A stretch of 64,000 bases of DNA from Reticulascus tulasneorum (lineage: Eukaryota; Ascomycota; Sordariomycetes; Glomerellales; Reticulascaceae). The translations under genes and the position numbers were made by a program. This document shows positions 47,501 to 58,493 of this stretch, one piece after another (the first letter of the stretch is position 1; each line of letters starts with the position of its first letter). The stretch covers positions 1,798,001 through 1,862,000 of the forward strand of contig LSAX01000004.1 in NCBI GenBank assembly GCA_001557505.1. The letters run 5' to 3'. The notes below the pieces were generated by a model. It was not told where the DNA came from. It saw nothing but the letters and a program-made list of their open reading frames with translations, and made no database searches.

Positions 47501-48076
47501 AAAAACCACGACTGGTTTGTCAAACCGTTGATGACGTGGAATGTGTCCCGGTCCACCGGAGCGAGGTCCGCCAAGGGGTCTTGCAGGTCGACGACGGTCT
47601 TCGCAGCGCGCCGCGGGTTGAAGTTTTCGGTCGGACCTAAAAGCTGGTCTTGCAGATCCAGGGCGCCAAGCAGGACATTGCGGTCGAGTGCCCTCATGTG
47701 GCTCCCATGCACCCAGATCGAGCGCATGATAACGTCGGGCTCGGCGGTTGCCTTGTACTCAAGCGGCTGCGCTAAGGTCCAGACATGGTGGGGTAAGTTG
47801 GATGCGCCGTTCGTCACGTCCGTGGTGTACAGGAAAGGGAAGGGATAGATCAGGATGGCGGCGACGGCGACAGATATGAGAAGCGTCGTGACAACATGGC
47901 GGGCAGCATACCTGCCATACCTGGTGCAGGCGGTCCGAAGAGGATGGGAGGGCGGAAGGACGGGTGCTTCGGTTGTTCTAATGGCGGAGTTAGTAGTGAG
48001 GTCTGGGGGCGTGGTGGGCTAGCGTGCCAGGTGGGAGTGCTTACCCTCGAAACGGATAGAGAAGATACCAGATCAT
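44573..48076 (-). CDS. SCP1: SCAP-like sterol-sensing-domain/WD40 protein
   Basis: Exons 48045-48076, 45585-47977 and 44573-45534 give 1128 aa. The tiny first exon encodes MIWYLLYPFRG. Membrane segment 1 (about 39-60) is followed by a large luminal loop (NLPHHVWTLAQPLE onwards). A sterol-sensing domain lies at about 280-450: MQDSIVLALAYGLASIYFVV, then YPVVVMSMSLENIFRLINAV. After further membrane segments the cytosolic C-terminus shows WD40 repeats (GHVLDIALLCAS, DRGIRVWDARS, LLWDLVERKW). This order is specific to SCAP, which escorts the SREBP transcription factor and senses sterol; in fungi it links ergosterol and oxygen supply to gene control. The intron at 45535-45584 lies inside the WD40 region. 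The first donor was placed at 48044 because only that gives the frame FRGTTEAP. Confidence 0.9.
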
Positions 48077-50995
48077 CGGCGGCGAAGATGTTCTGGAGCT
48101 TGGTTATGTGCGATATCTGGCGCAGGCGAGGAGGAAGACGTGGGTCGTCGTCGAAATGATCAATCCATCCGACTCCGAGTAGAAAGGCGGGAGAGGGGCT
48201 CCTTGTACACAAGGGCAGAAAGTCATGGTCTGCGCAAGCGAGAAGATTGCAAAAAGCCAGTGTGCTTGGGAGTATCTGATTCGAGTATAGCTGGTCGACA
48301 GACAAAAGGGACGACAATCAGGTGGGGGGATTGGTCAAGGCTTGGAGGTGGAGCTGGCGTTTGCGTCTTGATTCGCATGTGCAACGGCGAGACTGGATGG
48401 ATTGAAGTGGCTTTCGTCGTGCAGGTTTGGAGCAGCTGCGTGCGCAATCCCAATGGCAAATGGGCGAGAAGCAGGCGGCGTCGCGCAGGACAGACAGACC
48501 ACTGTTCAGCAAGCTGCCAAACCTGCGAGGTAGTTGGGGCCGATGTTGCGCTAACCCAGCTAGCTACGTATGTAGCTAGGCACTGTGTGTAACGAGAATT
48601 GACCTCAGCTCAGCTCGCAGATTGCGAGGAACGGTAAGGTAGCTCGCCCTCAGTAATAGCTGCGTGCTGTGCTTGGATTGAACGTAAGACGAGGTGATGA
48701 AAAAGGTAAATGAAAATCGAGCCACTTTGTGGTGGAACGTGCCGAAGGGTGGTGGTGCATGTACATTGGATGGGATTGGGGGATGGGACGAATGATTGAT
48801 GAGTGGTTTCCCGGATCTGCGATGGATTGCCAGGGACTGACCTGAGGTACATACCGCACCTCCCCCTGTAGCAGCCAAGCCAGGGGGCTCCAGTCAGTGT
48901 GCACTGTACCTCAAGTACCCTGGAAGAGAGAGATCAGTTTCGGAGGGAGGGGAGGGGAGGGTGCGGGCGACTCGGGAGGTGGAAGTGAGCCGGCTGGCCT
49001 GTAACACACTTAGCGGGGTACCTACCGATTCGACAGGCTACTTGCTGATGTTTCAATGGACGGCCATGACGATGTCTAATACCCAGCTACGTACTTAGGG
49101 TAACTTACTTTGGCTAGGTACCTAGCCTAGCCTGGGCAGTTCAGCTCAGGGCGGCCCGGGGGAACATCTTTTAGCGCACCTCTCCACTTAAGAAAGCAGA
49201 TCCCGCCGTGAGCCAGTAGCTTCGATGCGCGGATAGGTTGGCCCTCGACAAAATTGCTCAATCCTAGGTTGTGGCTATCGCTCGCATGATTCTCGTCCAA
49301 AATTGAGGCTTCACTGCCTTCCGATGGTGCGATGGTCAGGCAACGAAACTTTTCTTTGCTGACCCGGAGGCTGCGACCGTGGCTGTTTCTAGTTGCCTCC
49401 ACTTGAAGCCCCCCCGACGCCCCCTGGAAAGAGTCTGTAGGGGAATTTCAGCCGGGAGAGGAAACAAGTTTGTCGGGTCGCAGCCCTGCCCATCGCCGGC
49501 ACCACCACCTTTTGTCGCCGCGACCATGCAGGCATCCTTCCACTGCAGGCTGGAGCTGAACCGGCGGCGCCAGCGAAAACCCAAACTTCTTCCAAAGCTG
49601 TCATCGACCTCTCTTCATTTGATCGCGGGAAACGTGTCATCCACGTGGGAAGCGCCAGTTGTTCTGCTAGCGCGAAGCCAATTGTCTCTGGCTTTGGATG
49701 TTGCTGCGGCGCGCTCTCCCGTTCCGTTCCAAACCATCGATAAACCGTGCTCGGTGGCGTACTAAACAACTGCCGCACGCTGGAATCGGACAAATAGCGA
49801 CACGCGGCTCGTCCAAGACAGGGTGGTGGGCTGTTCAAAGTGGCCCGGAGGCGAAATTGGACGATGGGCTCATGATGTCGGCGAAAAGCAGTCCACTCGG
49901 ATGGCAAGCCACTAGATAAAAGTCAAAAAGACATGCCTGCTTTCAAGCATCGCAAGGAGACAGAAGGAGAAAAAAGAGTGTCATTTCAAAAGGTGTCACG
50001 CAATATCCAAGTTGTGGCGAGAACAGCGAGGGGAGCTCATCGCGATACCCAAACGACAACGACGATATATGCAGGACCCCCGGAACCTCAGGGGAAATCG
50101 TGAAAAGCGCAAAATCGCGACTCGACTCTGGGGAGGCGGGCTAATCAGTCCTTTTATAAATGCCTCTCTCACTCTTATCTAAACCGTTACTCCCAAAACC
50201 CAATCTCCATTGCGCAGTGCATTCTCCCAATTCCCATCCCGCTTATAATTATCAGCTGTTTTTCCAGAGAAGTCAGGCCATTTCCCTTTTTTTTCCATGG
50301 ATCTGCAGCCCGTGATTGGCTGGTCGTTGTCTCTGCTGTTAGCCAGGGACATACTCGGTGAGCAGCTTGCATGCCCCGGCCTATGGAGCTTAACTTACTG
50401 TTGGACAATGGCGTCATTCTGCAAACGTTAAAGAGTTATAACCTTTTTTGAAACGGGGATCCCTCGTCCCAACCTGGCAGGTGATCAGATCGAGAGCCAG
50501 GACCTGGTTCGGGGGGGATCTAGAAGTGGGAGGGCAAAAGCTGTAAGGCGGCGGCAAGCGGATCGTAAGAAACAGCGCCGGTTTGGCACTTGGATATACA
50601 CGTATGTATTCACAGACATATTAGGTTCGATATTGCTGTGGACAAACAGTGATATATCAAGACAGTCATGTAAATACTCAGGGGAATGTCGTAGTGAATA
50701 CGTAGGAATTTACTAGAAATGTTCGTCACCTTCTTACATTATCTTTCCAATAATTACGTTTTGAAGCAAAAGTAGCCTGCAACTGCCACCAGTTTAGCGG
50801 CACTTGATCTGTGCGATCCACTGGAGTGGTTCGGGGAACTCAGTAAATCAATTCGCCCTAAAGTGCTCACTAACGTACTGAGGGGACTTCACCCGGTGTC
50901 GCCCTCAACCTTAAAAAAGAACCATGAATTGTGTGCGCAATGTGTGTTAGTGGGCCATTCGCTGTGAAACACAAAAGGGCGAAGCCATTTAGACC
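48077..50995. other. 2.9-kb divergent intergenic region
   Basis: Lies between the starts of the SCAP-like and JmjC genes. No convincing gene; minus-strand frame 49389-49907 lacks known features. It contains a G-tract run (GGAGGGAGGGGAGGGGAGGG, about 48942-48961) and GGTACC palindromes at 49017 and 49117, the latter within the perfect 16-nt palindrome GGCTAGGTACCTAGCC (49112-49127). Confidence 0.5.
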
Positions 50996-52197
50996 ATGGC
51001 GGCAACCGAGGTCGCCGATCCCCTGGAAGAGGCCATCACCACCTACAATGAACTCAACAGCTCCGTGATCGAGGAGCTCCACGAGGAGCCGAGCCCTCTC
51101 GAGTTTCTGCGATACGTCGCCCGAAACACTCCTTTCGTCGTGAGGAGGGCTGCCGACCGCTGGCCGGCGACGCAGAACTGGAATGCCGCGTACTTGCGGG
51201 AAGAGTTGGACGGCGAGGCGATCAATGTGGCTGTCACACCAAAAGGGTGAGGGCAGTGAAGATCCCCAAATGCTGCAGACGACGAAAAGTAGAGGAGTCG
51301 GGGGTTGACACCTGAGATGTAGGAATGCGGACTCGCCCACGGCCCTCGAAGACGGGACTCTGGTCTTCGCGAAACCGCACGAGGAAGACCAGGTCTTCTC
51401 CGAGTTTCTGGACTACGTGATCCAGCAAGAGAGAGACCCAGCTCCCAATCCCAGCTCTGAAGTCAGATATGCACAAACACGTAAAGCTGATCCCCCTTCC
51501 CCGTCCCCAGGGCTCATGGCCTCGACTGATCTATCCGCAAAGAAAACGATAACCTCCGCCACGAGTACGTGGCCCTCTTCTCGCACGTGCAGAAAGACAT
51601 CCCCTTTGCGCGCATCGCCCTGGAGAAGGACCCCGATGCCATCAACCTCTGGATCGGCAACTCTCGCTCCGTGACAGCCCTGCACAAGGACAACTACGAG
51701 AACATTTACGTCCAGGTCCTGGGCCGGAAGCATTTTGTCCTCCTGCCCCCGATATGCCACCCTTGTGTCAATGAGCAGCTGCTCAAGCCCGCAACCTACC
51801 ACAGGAAGCCGGACGGCCTGAGCCTGGAGACAGAGGATGGCGATGCCGTCCCCTTCGCTCTGTGGGATCCCGACTTGCCAGAAACCAACTCGACGACATA
51901 TTCACGCTTCGCACGCCCAGTTCGGGTAACGCTGAATCCGGGAGATATGCTGTACTTGCCGGCCATGTGGTATGTTCCAACCGCAAGGATCTCATGACGC
52001 TCACCACTGTACGGAGAACATCTCCTTGGCTGACTAGGAGAAGGTACCACAAAGTCTCGCAATCATGTCCCGAGAACCAGGAAGGGTTCGTTGTCGCAGT
52101 CAATTACTGGTATGATATGGAGTTTTGCGGTCCATTATACCCTCTTTGCTCTTTAGTGCGGAATCTCACTCTGAAAGGGGACCATATCGTCACGTAG
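50996..52197 (+). CDS. JMJD7-like JmjC-domain hydroxylase
   Basis: Exons 50996-51246, 51323-51480, 51543-51969 and 52044-52197 give 329 aa. The protein has the JMJD7 outline: an N-terminal helical part (PLEFLRYVARNTPFVVRRAA), then NDNLRHEYVALF, the iron-binding HxD in VTALHKDNYENIYVQVLG, KHFVLLPP, and the third ligand in LPAMWYHKVSQS. It ends NYWYDMEFCGPLYP. JMJD7 proteins are Fe(II)- and 2-oxoglutarate-dependent and hydroxylate lysine in DRG-type GTPases. All three metal ligands are present. The HxD and third-His segments are joined only by splicing out 51970-52043, and the junction restores WYHKV. No targeting signal. Confidence 0.88.
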
Positions 52198-52283
52198 CAG
52201 ATGAATATATCTACCTTGATACCTTGACCAAACACTATTGACCGCCATCAATGCTTGGAAACCAACTCCACTAATGCTATGAT

Positions 52284-54955
52284 CTACCTCTTAGTCTTTT
52301 TAGCCTTCCGTTTTTCCGCCCTCAACTCCTTCTTCATCCTGGCGTCGACAATCTTATACCGCCCCTTAACACCCTTCGGCCGTCCCTTGATACCCCTATT
52401 CAACCCGCGAGCAACAACCAACCTAGGCTGCTGGCGCGGCTTCACCTTCGCGGCCTTGCTCATAAGCTTGGAGATGGTGGTTGCCTTCTCTTTCTCCGTC
52501 ATGCCCTCCTCGTTTGCAAGCATGTCCGACTTCTTCTTGAGCTTCTCCAATCTCTGCGCGGCCTTGAACTTTTTACGGGCCTTTGCCTCTCGTACCTTCT
52601 TGATTGGTCTTGCGTTATACGCGCGTAGCTTCTCCTTGATCGCATTTGCAGCTGCCTTGGTGATTGGCTTGTGTGCTTTGTCATGCTTTGTTTCGTCATC
52701 TAGGAACCACTCCGGGAGTCCATCCCGATCTCGGAAGGCGTGCTTGTTGAAGCCGTCGTCGACAACATCATAGGTGGTCTTCTGCCCGGTCGCCAGTTGA
52801 TGTGCCAGTGTCATGGCTTCAGCGGTGATTATATCGATGTCTGCTTGAGTCAGGCACGCACAAAGTCTCACTTCAGGTTACACATCGTCTTACCTAGTCT
52901 GCCGTCCGGCCGCCGCTTTTCGTCTGCCCAAGCATCATCTTGACTTTTGAGAGCCCGAGCATTGCCCTCTTCGTCGCTGTCCTCAGACTCGGATCCTTGT
53001 TCCTTGTCGTCTTGCTTTGCGGCGGCTCTGACCGGCTTTGAGGGCTTGGCTTTGATTTGAGGCTCAGGCGTCTTCGACACCTCCATGACTTCAACCACTT
53101 CAACTTCCTCCTCCACGAGCTCAACCTCAACCTCATCAGCATCTTCCATCTGTACGTCCAGAACCTCTGCCGTAGGTTCCGCAAGAAAGCCAGGAATGTC
53201 CTTAAATATGTCTTGGTTGAAGAAACTCTTTGCTCGCTTGGATAAGCCGCTGTCATCGGCTGGCGTATTATCCAGGTCAGTCAGAAGAGGTCTCCCTGGC
53301 ACTTCATCCTCATCCTCTGAGTCGTCGCTGCTGTCTTCCTCCAGCTCAATTCCATCACTATCTCCATTTTCTTCGGCTGAAAGACCCTCCCATTCTCCGT
53401 CACCGCGTTCCTCTCGTGCCCTCTTGGCTCGATACTTGGCGTCCGCAGCTGCTTTTCGTTCCCTGTATTGGTCATACATCCCGTCCATCTCTCGCTCGAG
53501 GCCGTCTTCCGCGTCATCGCTCTCGTCGTCGGTCTCTCCTGATGAGCCGATTCCGCTGTCACGATCTTTCTTCTGCTCTGCGCCCTTGATAACAGCCATC
53601 TTGCCACGGGTGATCCTTGCCATGGCGTTCGTCTTGTCGATGGCCTTCAGCGCAAACATTGAATCCGATCCTATGGGGCCGGCCTGATCCATACCGATGT
53701 CCATCGGCGCTACCATGTTCATCTGCAACCGAATGATCTCCTTCTGCTTCCTCTCATTCTCTCTCCGACGTCCGCGCTTGTTCTTGGAGCTCTCTTTTTC
53801 TTTTAGCGCCAGCAGTTCTTCCTGAATCTTCATTTCCTCATCCATCGACTCGACCTCTGCTACTTCTTCCGCTAGTGATGGCTTTGCGGTCTTTTTGCTG
53901 GGGAACCCAAAAATGTCTCTCACTTTCAGACGCCATTTCAGTAGTGCTTTGAACTCCTTTCTCCCAAGGACCTTGAGATCCGCGCAACTTATTCGAATCT
54001 CGTCAGTCGTTTCTGGTAACTTGTCCAATGCCGCCAGCGCAACATCCCCATTTTGCGGTTGCTCGAACGTCAACTGATTATAGCTACCCAATATGGCAAT
54101 AGGGTCGGTTGTTTGTATGAACTCGCTTGCAGCAATTGCCTTAAACTGCGTGTAGTCACCCTCTTCATAACCATCTCGTTTTCGCTTCTTGATCTCAGGC
54201 TTGTACACCTTGGCTTCATTGTTCGGTGTTGGGTCCGCCAACTCCGCGAAAACGGAACGAGGATCGAGGAACCGAGGATCCATGCGCTTTGGAGCTTTGT
54301 AGCCCCTGCAGACAACGAAGATTTCGGCCGAGACATTTCGGGATGATGGCGGCTTGGTCGCCTCCACCTTTGTGAATAGCTGATTGAACACCCACAGCAG
54401 AGAGTTGTAATCTTTCGATCGGAAGACCTTGGTGACAAAGGTTCCGCCCTCAATCAGAAACTCGGTGGCCAGCTTCATCGCCTGAAGAGCCAGCTCCGCT
54501 TGATTGAAGGAGTCCTGCGTCCACGCGGTACCGACATTTGGCGCTCCATCATGAAGCACAGTATCCGCCTTCCACGTCTTGAGATGCCCACGAATGGTGG
54601 CTCTGCACTGGTCGGTTGTAATGTCGCTCTGGAAGGTGATGACCTTGGGTATCGGCTTGATTGGCGACAGATCGACGCCAACGATCAAGCTATTCACAGG
54701 CATTGTTTCGGCCGCTACCTGACACCATGACTACGTACGAATTAGTACAGGCAAGTTATCTCGCAAACAAAAAGGACTTGGACTTACTCCCGGCGCAGCG
54801 CAAAGGTCCAAGAGGACTTTGCTCTTCTCCAAGAATCCATACTTCTTGTTCAGCTGGATGAGCTTGAAGGCGGCTCTGGCTCGATAGCCCTTTTCCTTGG
54901 CCAATTTGTACCATTTGTCAAGACGGCCCTTGCCGTGCTTCTTCTGAATTGCCAT
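52284..54955 (-). CDS. SPB1: Spb1, AdoMet-dependent 2'-O-rRNA methyltransferase
   Basis: Exons 54788-54955, 52894-54730 and 52284-52840 give 853 aa, close to yeast Spb1. The N-terminal FtsJ/RrmJ domain shows [20 protein letters not shown], the AdoMet loop [17 protein letters not shown] and the K-D-K-E tetrad segments ([33 protein letters not shown]). A DUF3381-like middle and a long acidic linker (EDEDEVPGR) follow. The Spb1 C-terminal domain ([17 protein letters not shown] onwards) ends in basic RNA-binding tails. It methylates the large-subunit A-loop and acts in nucleolar 60S maturation. Intron 1 interrupts the AdoMet loop (AAPG/SWCQ). The gene diverges from CDT2. Confidence 0.95.
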
Positions 54956-55442
54956 TTTGCTGGCTGGCAAAGGGCAATGGTTGAGAGTGGTGCGTTTGTC
55001 GAGAATAGGTGGCACCCCGCCAGTTGATTGTAAGAAACTTTTTCGAGACCAAAAAAAGCCGATAAGGATCACATGGAGATAAGAAATTCCTGACAGGGGT
55101 TCTCAAGCTTCAGTGGGGTCGATCCCCGCTCTAGGCCAGGGACGTCAGGTTTCAGGGCATTGATTGGCCCCAGTGGGACGGAAAGTCCATTAATTGGACC
55201 CCGCGACTTGGACACGCGCCGCGCTTCCAGCACCGCGTTTCTCATACCTCGCCTCTTAAACACGAACCCGACGTCAGAGACTGATTTTCAAGGAGTCCCG
55301 CTACTTGTCCATCGCAGCCGAATACTCCTTGAAGTAGCCAGATGATTTGCAGGCTTAATTGAGGCGTCTCAGCATCTGATTTACTTCTGTATAATCTGTT
55401 TAGAGGGCTTGTTTACTTGGAAGCATCAAAGACCTCGACACC
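54956..55442. promoter_or_regulatory. Shared divergent promoter region, SPB1 / CDT2
   Basis: 487 bp separate the two start codons, so both promoters lie here. The repeated phrase TTGATTGGCCCC / TTAATTGGACCC (about 55160-55202) contains an ATTGG (CCAAT-box) core twice. No gene seen. Confidence 0.5.
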
Positions 55443-57983
55443 ATGGCTAGGAGGAACGGCATTGCGAGTCCGCCACCGAGCGATGGCAATATCCCAGAGT
55501 CATCAACCGTCCACCCATCTTCTACAATGCAGCTCCCATCCTCCCCGGTCAGGTCTGCTGTGAAGGAAAGGCGCAACCCAACCTTGACCCCGCGGAAGTT
55601 TGCACGATTCTTCACCCCACGAGGCGACATGCCATCCCAACCACGAATCGGCCGCAGGACACTGGGAGAAATGAGCGAATCCGCACTCAACTCTCAACTG
55701 ACCCCACCATCTTCTAGTCAGGACTTTCCAGACCCCTCATCCCCGGCCCCAGAGATCAAACTCGACACAAATATTTCTTCCCCTGGGGACCGGCCGAAGA
55801 AACGGAGAAGGAACCCGATGGTCACAGCACATGAGCAACACTCGGAGACGGTCCCGGACTACCTTGCTCCATCATCCAACCAAGAAGCTCCTATCATTGG
55901 TCCTTCGGGTCAACGGGCAGAGCCTTCTGCTGTAAGCTCGTACCTCACATTCTTCGATGGCACCAGTGATGCTAATGTATGACATAGACACCAGAGGAGT
56001 TCGAAAAGAAGCTACAATCCTGGACAGCGAGTAACTTCGCTGCCCTAGGTGTCGAGCTGGAACGTCCCAAAGTCACTCTTGTGAGTGTCTTGCGTTTCCA
56101 TATTCCGTTCAAGAAGCTGATGTTCTCAGGTTGATTACTTCAAATCCAAGCGTGCTGGTATACAGTTTATGCACAATGGCAAGCCCATTCCACCACTCGT
56201 GAGGCCTACAAAGCCAACCCGAGAAACTCTAGTAAGCCAACAAGGAGAGAAGCCTCCTTACCTTGCAACAGCTAACAACCTACCAGAATCTCCCTGACTA
56301 CCAACCGCAGCCTGTCATGAAGCTTCGCAATCGAGGTTTCGGAGCTCAACTGCTTCTTCGCGAACAAGGCTGCACTCCTCGGCCAGGAAGGCAGCAGCTA
56401 GAGTATCCAGCATGCGGTATGTTTGTCTCCAATTCACTGAATATCACGAGCTGTATCTAACTGACTATAGATCCACGGGCGGAGACGGGCTCATTCTGGA
56501 GTCGTAGTACGGATATGCACATGTGCAATGCCCACTTATCTCAAATGAATACTATTCCCTTCAGTATAGCGAGCTGTCACAGTAAGTTTCGTCTTCCAGC
56601 CGCCCGCTTCGCTTCGAAGCCTAACTTGTGCCAGGTGCGCCAATGACTGCGATCGGTGATGAGGAGGGATTCATCCGATTCTTCGACTCGACATCCGGCC
56701 AAGATCCAGCAACGGCCAAAGTTCAGGTTGCCATGCAGGCGCATGAAAACGCCATCATGGACCTGGCTTTCTCAAACGACGACTTTCGGCTTGCCAGTGC
56801 CTGCGGCGACCGTACCGGCAAGGTCTTCGACGTCATGTCTCAAACTGTGGCAGTCGAACTCAACGGTGGCCATACCCAGTCAATGAGACGAGTGGAGTTC
56901 CAACCCGGACAGGCCAACGGCAATATAGTGGCGACGTCTGACCGCGACGGCAAGATCCAAATATGGGACCTGCGCTGCAGTCTGGCACCGATAACCAACT
57001 TCTCGACGCAAGGACCGCATGGGACCGTCTACCGAAACCGGAACTTGAAGGCCTTCATGTCGCGAACCATCAACACCATCGACAACGCCCACGCTCGAAC
57101 AGTCGAAGGTGTGACGACTCCTGCATCCGTCACGGCCATACAATGGATGCCCGCCGGACGAGAGCATCTCCTCCTCTCCGCCTCAGAGGCAAACGCCTCC
57201 ATCAAGCTCTGGGACACGCGATACATCACTCCCCGGAGCAAACCAGACGCAACCCCCATGTCTTTCACCACCGAGCCGCCAAACCACATCTGGCGGCCCT
57301 ACGGACTCACCTCCCTCGCTCTCAGCTCCGACGCCGCGCGCCTCTACGCAGTCTGCAAAGACAACACCGTCTACGCCTACTCGACCGCCCACCTCATGCT
57401 CGGCCACGCCCCCGAGCTCTCCCCCCACCCGCCACGCCAAAAGGCCGGCACAGCCCAGCAAGGGCTCGGCCCCATCTACGGCTTCAAGCACGATCTCTTC
57501 CACGTCAAGTCCTTCTACGTCCGCTGCGCCATTCGACCGCGCCACATCACCGGCACCGAGCTGCTGGCCGTCGGCAGCACGGACAAGTGCGCCGTCGTGT
57601 TCCCCACCGACGAGCGCTTCATGCGCGAGCACTGGGACACGCAGAGCCACCTCGCCGACCCTGACGCCACAATGTCGCTGTCTAAGATCACCTCCGCGCC
57701 GATAAGCTCGATGTACCCGAACGGCTTGGTCCCTATTGTGCGGAACGGCACGCCCCTGATCCGCGGCCATAGACGGGAAGTGACGGGATTAGACTGGTCC
57801 CACGATGGCAAGCTGATTACCATTTCCGATGACTACATGGTCCGCCACTGGCAGGAGACGGGCAATGACGCGCGGGACCTCCGCACCGGCGGGGAGTTTG
57901 GGGGTGTGAGACATCTTTCGGGGTGGTCTGACGATGCGCAGACGGACTGGGATGAAGACGATGATTCGGAGGTCTTTGGTTAA
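55443..57983 (+). CDS. CDT2: Cdt2/L2DTL-like WD40 substrate receptor of CRL4 ubiquitin ligase
   Basis: Exons 55443-55931, 55988-56080, 56130-56231, 56287-56416, 56471-56581 and 56635-57983 give 757 aa. A disordered N-terminus of about 160 residues (TPRKFARFFTPR) is followed by a WD40 propeller. Two repeats end in the WDxR box that binds DDB1 (GKIQIWDLRCS, IKLWDTRYI). Other landmarks are AIGDEEGFIRFFD, MQAHENAIMDLAFS, HGTVYR and HRREVTGLDWSHDGKLITI. Cdt2 recruits PCNA-bound substrates such as replication inhibitors to CRL4 during S phase and after damage. The C-terminus is acidic (DWDEDDDSEVFG). Five small introns crowd the first 1.2 kb; every junction restores a continuous WD40 frame. Confidence 0.85.
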
Positions 57984-58493
57984 CTACGAAGTTGCCCTCC
58001 ACTGTTGGATTATCTATTTGGTCACTCTTTTGCCCCTTTGTCACAAGCCATAGCGTCGGTAAAATGATGGGCATGAAAGAACACCTGTAGGATAATTTGT
58101 GCCCCTGGATGGCATTCCTCAGGTTTAGATACTGAATATATCGTGGGTTCACACCCGTTAAGAGTAACTTTTGTTGTCGGCACATGGCAGCCGTGGTACC
58201 CGTTGACACTGCACAATTGGACTGTAGTCTTCGCACAAAAAGGATCTTCTCCATCTCTATTGTCTACTAATATTGGCCAGGCCGCCCAGTCTTGGGTATC
58301 CAGTTCGCACTACCCATATGCCATGCTCCTCGCTACGAAAAGACATCAAGAAGCAAGAAAAGAAAAAATCAAACTTCCCAGGGTATCGTGTATCTATCCC
58401 ATGTGGTAGCCCGAATGCAATAAAATCTGCCACCGTGTTATAACGCCGGACGTGCTGTCATGCTCTCATTCTTAAACGTTTCCAGTACCCGGG
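57984..58493. other. Convergent 3' region between CDT2 and heme-oxygenase-like gene
   Basis: 510 bp between stops; no gene seen. An A-rich tract (AAGAAAAGAAAAAATC, about 58354-58369) may be a 3'-end element. Confidence 0.4.

Noticed and set aside
49389..49907. 172-codon minus-strand frame upstream of the JmjC gene
   Set aside because: Overlaps an equally long plus-strand frame and has no motif; likely upstream noncoding DNA.
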